DNA of 64,000 bases from an uncultured Erythrobacter sp. (GTDB taxonomy: Bacteria; Pseudomonadota; Alphaproteobacteria; Sphingomonadales; Sphingomonadaceae), in the NCBI GenBank assembly GCA_947494705.1, contig CANLVN010000003.1, forward strand, positions 620,001 through 684,000, given 5' to 3'. The translations under genes were made by a program, and so were the position numbers. Of this stretch, positions 26,152 to 34,304 are shown one piece after another (position 1 is the stretch's first letter; every line of letters starts with the position of its first letter). The notes beneath the pieces are model-generated. The model was not told the origin of the DNA. It searched no databases and was given only the letters and a program-made list of their open reading frames with translations.

Positions 26152-27246
26152 ATGACCCTTACCCAAGTCCAAGTCCGCAAGGACGCGATTGCAGAGGCCG
26201 AACTGGTCGAAACCGAACTGGGCGTGCTCGCTGAAAATGCGGTGCGGCTGGAAGTGGAGAGCTTTTCGGTCACGGCGAACAACATCACCTATGCGGCGGT
26301 GGGCGATGGTTTCGGCTATTGGAACTTCTTCCCGCCCAAGGGAGACGCCACGGAGGGGAAGGGCATCGTCCCGATGTGGGGCCATGCCAAGGTTATCGAG
26401 AGCAACTCGGACGAGATCGCCGTGGGCGAGCGGGTTTACGGCTACCTGCCGATGGCGAGCCATCTCGACGTCATTCCGGGCAAGGTCAGTGAAGGCGGCT
26501 TCACCGATGTGGCCGAGCACCGGCAGCCAATGAGCCCGATCTACAACCAGTATACACGCCTCGCCGCCGATCCGGAGCATGACCCGGCCAAGGAAGCCGA
26601 GCGGATGATCTATGGACCGTTGTTCAAGACCGGGTTCCTGATCGAATATTTCATGCGCAACGAAAAATGGTTCGGCGCCGCGGAAGTGATCCTGACCAGT
26701 GCTTCCTCAAAGACCGCGATGAGCCTCGCAAGCGTCGCAAAGAAGAATTCGCCCGACATCAAGCGGATTGGACTGACATCGGAATCGAATGTGGATTTCG
26801 TCGAGGAAACAGGTCTTTACGACAAGGCCTATACCTATGATGAAATCGGCCTTCTCGCGATCAAGGACGGCGTAAGCGTCGATTTCGCGGGCAACGCAGA
26901 AGTGCTGGGCAAGCTGCACGAGCATTTCGGCAGAACGCTCCAATATTCCTGCCTCGTCGGCGCCACCCATATCGAGGCGCGATCGAGTTTGAAACAGGAT
27001 GGCGACCTGCCCGGACCCAAGCCAACCCTGTTCTTCGCCCCCGACCATGCGGTCGCCCTGTTCAAGGAACACGGGCCCGAAAAAGCCGGTCAAATGGTCG
27101 CCGAAAGCTGGCACAATTTCCTCCAAGAGGTTGACGGCGCGATCACCATCGAGACCCGCAAGGGCCTGGACGCCGCGCGCGCGACCTATGTCGAGATGGT
27201 TGGCGGGAATATCGACCCGGCCAAGGGGATCGTGATCGAGCCCTAG
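26152..27246 (+). CDS. DUF2855 family protein (quinone-reductase-like fold)
   Basis: AGAGGAGAG at 26135-26143 supports ATG 26152 over the upstream GTG 26143. The 364-residue protein matches DUF2855 throughout: 'ESFSVTANNITYAAVGDGFG' and 'WNFFPPKGDATEGKGIVPMW' in the N-terminal GroES-like part, then 'ILTSASSKTAMSLA' in a Rossmann-like half. It resembles medium-chain dehydrogenases without the classic zinc ligands. The reaction is not known. It is convergent with the amidohydrolase gene, seven bases away. Confidence 0.85.
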   Translation: MTLTQVQVRKDAIAEAELVETELGVLAENAVRLEVESFSVTANNITYAAVGDGFGYWNFFPPKGDATEGKGIVPMWGHAKVIESNSDEIAVGERVYGYLPMASHLDVIPGKVSEGGFTDVAEHRQPMSPIYNQYTRLAADPEHDPAKEAERMIYGPLFKTGFLIEYFMRNEKWFGAAEVILTSASSKTAMSLASVAKKNSPDIKRIGLTSESNVDFVEETGLYDKAYTYDEIGLLAIKDGVSVDFAGNAEVLGKLHEHFGRTLQYSCLVGATHIEARSSLKQDGDLPGPKPTLFFAPDHAVALFKEHGPEKAGQMVAESWHNFLQEVDGAITIETRKGLDAARATYVEMVGGNIDPAKGIVIEP

Positions 27247-27253
27247 CGGCTGA

Positions 27254-29020
27254 TCACTCCGCCGCCTCGGCCAGCTGCGCGCGCTGAGGTCCGCGAAGCA
27301 GTCCGCCGGGTGTCTCGCCGGTCCACTTGCCGTTTTCGAAGGTAACGACGCCGCTCTTGATCGTCGCGACATAGCCTTCCGCCTTCTGCAACAGGCGCTT
27401 GCCGCCAGCAGGGAGGTCGAAGGCGAGCCACGGTCGTCCAAGCTTGATCGCGTCCATGTCGATCACATTGAGGTCCGCGAGATAGCCCGGCGCGATCAGC
27501 CCGCGGTCCTCGAGGCCATAAAGCACGGCGGTGTCGCGGCACTGGCGCTTGATCGCGTTCTCCAGCGCGATGCGATCGCCCCGCTTGCGGCTCTTCACCC
27601 AATGTTCGAGCATGAAAGTGGGTGAAGCCGCGTCGCAGATCGTCCCGCAATGCGCGCCGCCATCGGACAGGGAATTGACGGTGTCATCGGCGTGCTGGAG
27701 CGGATGGAGAAAGTCCAGATTGCCGTCGGCATAATTGAGGATCGGCAGGTAGATGAACCCGGTCCCATCCTCGCGGCACAGCATGTCATATGCATATTCC
27801 TGGGGATCGACCCCTGCCGCCTGGGCGCGTGCGTTCACGCTGGCACTGGCATCGGGTTCGTAGTCGAAGTCCGGGTCCATCTCGTACTGCATCGCCCACC
27901 CTTGCGTGACGACCATGACGACGGGAAGGATGTCTTGCGGGGCCTCGGAATAGTCGTTCGCTTCGGACAGGAGCTGCGCCTTGAAGTCCGGATCGAGCAG
28001 TTTCGCCTTTTGCTCGTCCCACGGGAGATCCGCGATGGCCTGCCAGCTGGGGCGATAGACAAAGGGGTTCACCGTACCCTGCCACGCCATGATGATCCCG
28101 TTGCCGCGCAGCGCGATTTGGGCGACGATATTCGCGCCATTGTCATTCTCGGCGCGCATTTCGCTGATCTGTTCTTCCAGGGACAGTTCCTTGGCGATGC
28201 TCTGGAGCGCGGCAAAAGTGACCGGCACGCCCGCCTCGCGGCTGAGCTTGCCCATCCATTCGAACTCGTTCCAGTCGCGCTGAAGGTCGCTCGCCATTTC
28301 GAACACCGCGTGGCCGCCCGCCGACTTGGCGCGCCCCATTGCATGACCGATGGCAACCAGTTCGTCGGCGGTGGCGGTGGTGCCGGGAACAAGCTCTCCT
28401 TCGACCGATTTGTGCAGCACGGTGCGCGATGTCGAGAAACCCAGTGCTCCGGCGCGCACGCCTTCCTCGACGATGCGGCTCATCTCGGCAATGTCATCCT
28501 CTGTCGGCACCGCACCCGGCTGTTCGCGATCGCCAAGCACATAGGCGCGGACCGCGCCGTGCGGGACATGCGTGCCGATATCGACCGTACGCGGGAGTTT
28601 CTCCAGCGCGTCGAGATATTCGGGGAATGTCTCCCAATCCCACGTGATGCCTTCGGCCAACGCGGTGCCGGGAATGTCCTCGACCCCTTCCATCAGGCTG
28701 ATGAGCCATTCGTGGCGGTCGGGCTTGGCAGGCGCAAAGCCGACCCCGCAATTGCCCATCACGACCGTGGTGACACCGTGCCAGCTGGAGGGCGCCATTT
28801 CCTGATCCCAAGTCGCCTGACCGTCATAATGGGTATGAATGTCGACGAAGCCGGGCGCGACGATTTTTCCGCTCGCGTCGATCTCGCGGGATGCGTCGCC
28901 CTGGACAGTGCCCACCGCCGCAATCAAGCCGTCCTTGACCGCGACATCGCCCGTAAATCTTTCCGCTCCGCTGCCATCCACGATGGTGCCGCCGCGAATG
29001 ATCAGATCGTAGTTCGCCAT
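27254..29020 (-). CDS. N-acyl-D-amino-acid deacylase family amidohydrolase
   Basis: GAGGAGAG upstream fixes the start at 29020, giving 588 residues. Metal ligands appear in '[15 protein letters not shown]'. '[17 protein letters not shown]' is the family signature, and the C-terminal '[17 protein letters not shown]' is the amidohydrolase beta-barrel return. Relatives hydrolyse N-acyl-D-amino acids or N-acyl-D-Glu/Asp; sequence alone does not fix the substrate. There is no signal peptide, so it is cytoplasmic. It stands as a single gene between DUF2855 and the PHA genes. Confidence 0.85.
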   Translation of the reverse strand: MANYDLIIRGGTIVDGSGAERFTGDVAVKDGLIAAVGTVQGDASREIDASGKIVAPGFVDIHTHYDGQATWDQEMAPSSWHGVTTVVMGNCGVGFAPAKPDRHEWLISLMEGVEDIPGTALAEGITWDWETFPEYLDALEKLPRTVDIGTHVPHGAVRAYVLGDREQPGAVPTEDDIAEMSRIVEEGVRAGALGFSTSRTVLHKSVEGELVPGTTATADELVAIGHAMGRAKSAGGHAVFEMASDLQRDWNEFEWMGKLSREAGVPVTFAALQSIAKELSLEEQISEMRAENDNGANIVAQIALRGNGIIMAWQGTVNPFVYRPSWQAIADLPWDEQKAKLLDPDFKAQLLSEANDYSEAPQDILPVVMVVTQGWAMQYEMDPDFDYEPDASASVNARAQAAGVDPQEYAYDMLCREDGTGFIYLPILNYADGNLDFLHPLQHADDTVNSLSDGGAHCGTICDAASPTFMLEHWVKSRKRGDRIALENAIKRQCRDTAVLYGLEDRGLIAPGYLADLNVIDMDAIKLGRPWLAFDLPAGGKRLLQKAEGYVATIKSGVVTFENGKWTGETPGGLLRGPQRAQLAEAAE

Positions 29021-29134
29021 GATTTCTCTCCTCACGGAAGAGAATGTCGAAACAAGTTGGCACTGTCCAGACTGCGCGAGCCAGACTGTGCGAGAGCGTC
29101 GCGGCGCGAAGGTCGGCGAAGTTATGCGAAAGGT

Positions 29135-29983
29135 TCAGGCGGCTTCCGCTTCTGCGGAACCGGGCCGGTCGAGGAAGGATCGCATGGCATCGACGCATTC
29201 GTCCTTGTGGCTGAGCAGGAACAGGTGCCCGCCGCCTCGCATGATCTTCAATTCGCTGTTGGGGATCAGCATTTCGAGGAACTTGCCATTCGCCAGCGGC
29301 ACGATCGCGTCGTCATCGCCCATCAGAATGAGCGTTTCCTGCTTCAGGAGGAAAGGAAGTGCAGGCGCACTCGTCCAGCCGAGCATCGCAAGCAACTGAT
29401 ACATATAACCACGCGGGGAGGGTGGTTTCAGGCGCGACATGTGCCCGCTCTTGTTGTCAGCATTCTTCAAGCCTTCGCCGTAAAGCGTCTCGAAGTTCTT
29501 GATCATGTAGTCCGGATCGACATAGCGGCGCGGATTGGCCATCTTTGTCAGCGCCTTCGGACTGCCCGGCATCATCAACATGCCGGCACTGGTCGCGATC
29601 AGGACGACGCGGCGCACGCGGTTCGCATTCTGCATCGCGAATTGCTGTGCCATGCCGCCGCCCCAGCTGATCCCCATCACGTCCACATCGCCGATCCCGA
29701 GCTTGTCGAGCAGCTTCGCGGCGGTCCAGCTCATCGTGAAGGGATTGTACGGGACCACCGGGTCGGGCGAATCGCCCACGCCGGGCATGTCGAACATGAT
29801 GAAGGCGCGCTCGGGCAGGGCTTCTGCCAGCGGTGCCACCGCCTCGATATTCGCGCCGATTCCGTTGAAGAACAGGATGGGCAGGTGCTCGGAAGGTTCA
29901 TCGAGCCTCCAGCACGCAGTCCGTAGCGTCCGACCGCCAACTTCTTCCATCGTAACAGTCGCGGTTTTCATCGGATCGCTCAT
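29135..29983 (-). CDS. phaZ: Intracellular poly(3-hydroxyalkanoate) depolymerase
   Basis: The 282-residue alpha/beta hydrolase mobilises PHA granules. It lines up along its length with the Pseudomonas mcl-PHA depolymerase: 'LFFNGIGANIEAV' (oxyanion region), 'FDMPGVGDS', nucleophile 'GISWGGGMAQQFA' with Ser106, 'KMANPRRYVDPDYM', 'LLAMLGWTS', 'LMGDDDAIVPL' and catalytic His in 'GGGHLFL'. There is no signal peptide. It follows phaC on the same strand by 112 bases. A start at Met5 is equally possible. Confidence 0.9.
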   Translation of the reverse strand: MSDPMKTATVTMEEVGGRTLRTACWRLDEPSEHLPILFFNGIGANIEAVAPLAEALPERAFIMFDMPGVGDSPDPVVPYNPFTMSWTAAKLLDKLGIGDVDVMGISWGGGMAQQFAMQNANRVRRVVLIATSAGMLMMPGSPKALTKMANPRRYVDPDYMIKNFETLYGEGLKNADNKSGHMSRLKPPSPRGYMYQLLAMLGWTSAPALPFLLKQETLILMGDDDAIVPLANGKFLEMLIPNSELKIMRGGGHLFLLSHKDECVDAMRSFLDRPGSAEAEAA

Positions 29984-30095
29984 GCTTCGACTTGTCCTTG
30001 ATTCATGCGGTCGGGGTTTCGATCGGGTGGGAGGTACATGACGCAGATCCCTTGCGACACGTGCCTCCCATAAGCTTCTTTCCAGCCGGTAGCTA

Positions 30096-31793
30096 TCAGA
30101 CTTCCTCGACTACGTAGAGTCCGGGGGCGCTTTCCTGTGCGGGATAGGCCTTGCTGCCCACAGTTTCGGGCGCGGCGACCTTTTCGCCGGCGCGGTCCTG
30201 TATCCACTCGATCCAGAACGGCCACCAGCTGCCCTTTACCTCTTCGGTCCCTTGCAGCCACTCGTCGGCGGTAGGGGGAAGCTTGCCCTTCTTTTTCTGG
30301 ACGAAATATTTCGCCTTGGGATTTGTCGGCGGGTTGAGGATAGCCTGCATGTGGCCCGACTGCGACAACACGTAGGTAACGTCCTTGGAGCCGAACAGCT
30401 GCGTCGAACGATAAGTAGCTTTCCACGGAGTAATATGGTCGGTGACGCCGCCGAGGATGAAGAGATCGGCGGTCACCTTGGTCAGGTCGATCGTGTGATC
30501 GGCCATCTCGACCGTTCCCGGAGTGGAGAAAGCGAGTGTCTCGTAAAGCGTCAGGAAATCGCCCATCAGGCTGGCCGACAGGTTGGTGGCATCGGAATTC
30601 CAGTAAAGCACGTCGAATGCCGGCGGATCCATGCCGAGCAGGTAGTTGTTGATGACGTAATTCCAGATGAGATCATTGGGCCTGAGCCACGCGAAGCCGC
30701 GTGCGAGGTCGTCCGCCTTGATGACTCCCTTTTTAGCTGCACGCTGCCGGGCTAATTGCATCCCGTTCTCGCTGACCAGCGCGCCCGCCTCGATATCGGT
30801 GTCCTTGGGGTGCAGCACGCAAACCATCAGCGTGAGCGTTCCGAGGATATCGTTCTTGGTCGCTGCCAGTTTCGAGGCCAGCACTGCGGCGGTCTGCCCC
30901 CCGGAACACCCGGCCGAGACATTCACCTTTTTGGACCCGCTGATTTCCGAGACAATCGCAAGCGCTTCCTCGCAGCTCGCAATGTAATCCGCCATGTCCC
31001 AGCGGCCCTGTTCCTTGGACGGGTTGCGCCAGGAGATGACGAAGGTCTGGATGCCGTTGTCGAGCTGCCACTTGATGATCGACTTCTCGGGAGAAAGGTC
31101 GTTGATATACATCTTGTTGATCTGCGGCGGGATCGTGAGCTGCGGGATTTCGTACACCTCGTCGGTGGTCGGCGCGTACTGGATCAGCTCGAACATCTCG
31201 GTGCGATGGACGACGTTCCCCTTTGAAGTCGCGATGTTCTCGCCAAGCTTGAAGGGCCGTTTGTCGACCTGGCTAACCATGCCCTTGTTATGGACGATGT
31301 CGTTATAGGCGTTCTGAAGGCCCTTGATGAGGCTGAGTCCGCCGGAATTGATGACCTGCTTCTGCGCTGCCGGGTTGCCGGCGAGGGTGTTGGTCGGCGC
31401 GAGGCTGTCGAGGATGATATTGGCAATGAAATTGGCGCGGTTGCGCTCCAGCTCGTCGAGTTCCAGCTCGGTCAGCCAGCTGTTCATTCCCTTCTGGACC
31501 GCGAGGTAATATTGCGCGCCAGCGCGGAAGAACGGGTTGTACTGCCAGGCCGGGTCCATGAAGCGCTTGTCCTTGGGATCGGGCGCCAGATCGCTCTTGC
31601 CGGTCATGATTTTCACCATGTCTTCGCCCATCGCGCGCGCATGCTTGAAGACCTTGCCCGGGTCGGATGCGGTTTCGCGAAGCAGCAATGCAACCGCTCC
31701 GACGAAGTCCTCCCGAGCCACCCCGACGAGGGGCCCGAGCGCGTTGGTCGATTGCGCCGCTTCGTTTTCGAGCCTTACTTTGCCGTCAGCCAT
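30096..31793 (-). CDS. phaC: Poly(3-hydroxyalkanoate) synthase, class II-like
   Basis: PhaC polymerises 3-hydroxyacyl-CoA into PHA. The 565-residue protein resembles Pseudomonas class II synthases: 'LDSLAPTNTLAGNPAA', 'IPPQINKMYINDLSPEKS', 'WLRPNDLIWNYVINNYLLG'. The catalytic triad is Cys296, Asp452 ('GGVTDHITPW') and His481 ('SQSGHMQA'). The lipase-like box reads A-G-C-S-G, whereas the usual form is G-x-C-x-G, so its first Gly is replaced. GGAGAG precedes the start. phaZ follows; no phaP or phaR is adjacent. Confidence 0.92.
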   Translation of the reverse strand: MADGKVRLENEAAQSTNALGPLVGVAREDFVGAVALLLRETASDPGKVFKHARAMGEDMVKIMTGKSDLAPDPKDKRFMDPAWQYNPFFRAGAQYYLAVQKGMNSWLTELELDELERNRANFIANIILDSLAPTNTLAGNPAAQKQVINSGGLSLIKGLQNAYNDIVHNKGMVSQVDKRPFKLGENIATSKGNVVHRTEMFELIQYAPTTDEVYEIPQLTIPPQINKMYINDLSPEKSIIKWQLDNGIQTFVISWRNPSKEQGRWDMADYIASCEEALAIVSEISGSKKVNVSAGCSGGQTAAVLASKLAATKNDILGTLTLMVCVLHPKDTDIEAGALVSENGMQLARQRAAKKGVIKADDLARGFAWLRPNDLIWNYVINNYLLGMDPPAFDVLYWNSDATNLSASLMGDFLTLYETLAFSTPGTVEMADHTIDLTKVTADLFILGGVTDHITPWKATYRSTQLFGSKDVTYVLSQSGHMQAILNPPTNPKAKYFVQKKKGKLPPTADEWLQGTEEVKGSWWPFWIEWIQDRAGEKVAAPETVGSKAYPAQESAPGLYVVEEV

Positions 31794-31983
31794 ATTCTCT
31801 CCAATTCCGGGATCATCTTTGCGTGATCTTGCCTGGTTCTGCTGAGTATCAATGACTTGCTAATCGTCGGGTTGCAAGCCGCGTAATAGAAGCGCCCAAG
31901 CCCCGAATCCTGCGTTAGTTAGCGCTTCTTTCACAAGTTTCCGCCTATGGGCTGTAATCGAATTGTATACGCACGGGGTTCCA

Positions 31984-34164
31984 ATGAGCGGGCTGCTCTC
32001 CAAAATTTCAGCATCGACGCGCGGGGCTCATCGGAGCGAGCGACGCAACACTCATCGGCTCGATGCCGATCGCCGTGCGAAACTGCTTGCGGGTTTGGAA
32101 AAGGCCGATCTCGAATGGTTCTGGGAAAGCGACGAACAGGGAAGGATCACGTACCTGTCGGATCATGCACTTGGCGCCATCGGCCTCGACGCCTCGGAAG
32201 TTATCGGCTCTGAAATCGCGACGCTTCTCGACACGCGCGAGAGCGACGATGCCGGCGGAGCGGCGCGCTCACTCAAGTTCCGACTTGCCTCTCACAGCCC
32301 GATATCCCGGCTCAATGTCAAAGTGCTCAAAGCCAGCTGCGAAACGTGGTGGGAAATATCCGCGAGCCCCAGCCTGGGTTCTAACGGCAAGTTTCTGGGA
32401 TATCACGGTACTGCGCGTGACATCACGGAATCCCTCGAGAAATCGCGTGCTTCCGAGCGCCTTGCGCAATACGATTCGCTTACGGGATTAGCTAACCGGT
32501 TGCGCATGTCGCACCAGATCGAGCAGACTCTGGCCGTCTTTCGCCAGTCGAAACGGTCCTGCGCGGTCCTGCTGTTAGACCTCGACCAATTCAAGAAAGT
32601 GAACGACACGCTCGGCCACCCGGCCGGCGACGAGTTGCTCAAGCAGGTGGCGGAGCGGATCAAGAAGATTTTCTCGCATCGCGGGGAAATCGGCCGGTTG
32701 GGAGGAGACGAGTTTCAGATCATCCTCCCCGACATCGAAGATCGCGGCGAACTGGCCGACCTGTCCAAGCGCGTGGTGCAGATGCTTTCCCAGCCCTATT
32801 CGATCGAAGGGTCGCGGGCGATCATCGGATGCTCGGTCGGTATCGCCATCGCTCCTTATGACGGAGTCGAGGCTAGCGAACTGATCAAGGCCGCCGATCT
32901 CGCCCTCTACGCTGCCAAAGATTCCGGGCGGGGCACTTATCGCTTTTATTCAAGTGAGTTGAGCAACAGGGCCACGTTCCGGCAGGAGCTCGAAGACGGT
33001 TTGCAAGACGCATTGGCCAACGACCAATTCGTGGTCGAGTACCAGCCCATCGTCGATTCCGGTACGCACAAGGTCGCCTGTCTCGAAGCGCTGCTGCGCT
33101 GGGATCACCCGGAACGCGGGCGGATATCGCCGGCGGATTTCATACCGGTTGCCGAAGAGCTGGGCATTATCACCGAGATCGGCGAATGGATCTTGATGGA
33201 GGTGTGCAATCACCTCGCCAAATGCCCGCCCGAAATCCGGGCCGCAGTGAACGTTTCGCCGATCCAATTTGCATCGGCTGATTTTGTGCAGTCGGTGCAG
33301 AAAACCATCTCAAAAGCGCAGATCGACCCGTCGAGGATCGAACTCGAAATCACTGAAAGCGTTTTCGTCGGCGATCTCGAACATGCTCTGGACGTTTTTC
33401 AGAGACTCAAGAAGCTCAAGGTACGCCTCGCTCTCGACGATTTCGGAACGGGCTATTCCTCGCTCAGCTATTTGCGAGATGCGCCGTTCGACAAACTCAA
33501 GATCGACCAGAGCTTCGTGCGCGGCTGCACTGCCCCGGATACGAATAATGGGGCGTTGGTCGCTGCGATCGTCAGCATGGCAAAGGCGCTCGGCATGGAA
33601 ACCGTTGCCGAAGGCATGGAGACCAAGGACGAACTTGAAGTGATCAAGTGCCATGGTGCCGATTATCTTCAAGGCTTCATCTTCTCGAGTGCGATGAGGA
33701 TTGACGAACTGCTCGAACGTTTCGAGCGAAAGGAACTGGAATTCGAGCCGCTCGGGCCTGAGCGCTTCCGTTCTGAACGCCGGACCGAATTCCGCAAGGT
33801 CGGCCTCATCCACGGGGACAGCCGCTACAACGTGTTCCTGCGCAACATCTCGAAGACCGGCGCGCGTGTCGAGGGATTGCTCGACGTACCGGTGGGAACC
33901 GATGTCGTTCTCGATCTGGGCGGCGGGCAGCTTGCCGTTGCCAGCGTGCGCCGCTCCGATGGGTTCAGGCAGGGGATCGAATTCGAAACTCCGCTGATCA
34001 GCGATGGTGGAGGAGGGCTTTGCACCCGCCACCGCGTTTCGCCCTATCAGATCGAAGCCGCAGGCCGCCCTCTTGGTGCCCTCGACAACGATTCCGTCGC
34101 CGCGGTCACCTCTGTCCGGTCCGCACCACGGGCGTTCATGGAAGTGGAAATCGGCAAGAACTAA
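31984..34164 (+). CDS. PAS-GGDEF-EAL-PilZ c-di-GMP enzyme, both motifs intact
   Basis: From ATG 31984 the 726-residue cytoplasmic protein has a PAS domain (about 40-150), GGDEF (about 160-320; 'RLGGDEF' at 238-244), EAL (about 335-575) and PilZ (about 595-680). The EAL active site is complete: Glu368 (EALLRW), Asn423, Glu455/Glu458 (LEITES), Asp485-Asp486 (DDFGTGYSS), Lys506, Glu543 (AEGME) and Gln563. The PilZ 'NISKTG' motif and Arg-rich lead are present. No RxxD inhibitory site precedes GGDEF. It can probably both make and degrade c-di-GMP and bind it. It is divergent from phaC; a paralogue follows. Confidence 0.92.
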   Translation: MSGLLSKISASTRGAHRSERRNTHRLDADRRAKLLAGLEKADLEWFWESDEQGRITYLSDHALGAIGLDASEVIGSEIATLLDTRESDDAGGAARSLKFRLASHSPISRLNVKVLKASCETWWEISASPSLGSNGKFLGYHGTARDITESLEKSRASERLAQYDSLTGLANRLRMSHQIEQTLAVFRQSKRSCAVLLLDLDQFKKVNDTLGHPAGDELLKQVAERIKKIFSHRGEIGRLGGDEFQIILPDIEDRGELADLSKRVVQMLSQPYSIEGSRAIIGCSVGIAIAPYDGVEASELIKAADLALYAAKDSGRGTYRFYSSELSNRATFRQELEDGLQDALANDQFVVEYQPIVDSGTHKVACLEALLRWDHPERGRISPADFIPVAEELGIITEIGEWILMEVCNHLAKCPPEIRAAVNVSPIQFASADFVQSVQKTISKAQIDPSRIELEITESVFVGDLEHALDVFQRLKKLKVRLALDDFGTGYSSLSYLRDAPFDKLKIDQSFVRGCTAPDTNNGALVAAIVSMAKALGMETVAEGMETKDELEVIKCHGADYLQGFIFSSAMRIDELLERFERKELEFEPLGPERFRSERRTEFRKVGLIHGDSRYNVFLRNISKTGARVEGLLDVPVGTDVVLDLGGGQLAVASVRRSDGFRQGIEFETPLISDGGGGLCTRHRVSPYQIEAAGRPLGALDNDSVAAVTSVRSAPRAFMEVEIGKN

Positions 34165-34304
34165 GGGCCACTTTCGCGCAGCGAAGCCCCTTGTATTCCG
34201 GCACGTTAACGAAAAATCTTATCTAAAAAATAACCAACCAGATTTATGTCTTGGGAAGCTCGCAAAACCGCTGAGCACCCGATTGATGAAGAGGTAAGTC
34301 CAGG

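Noticed and set aside
27650..29926. 758-codon open frame antisense to the amidohydrolase and phaZ
   Set aside because: Long antisense frames are expected in GC-rich codon-biased DNA. It has no recognisable domain, no ribosome site and His/Arg/Ala-rich composition, while the opposite strand encodes clear enzymes.
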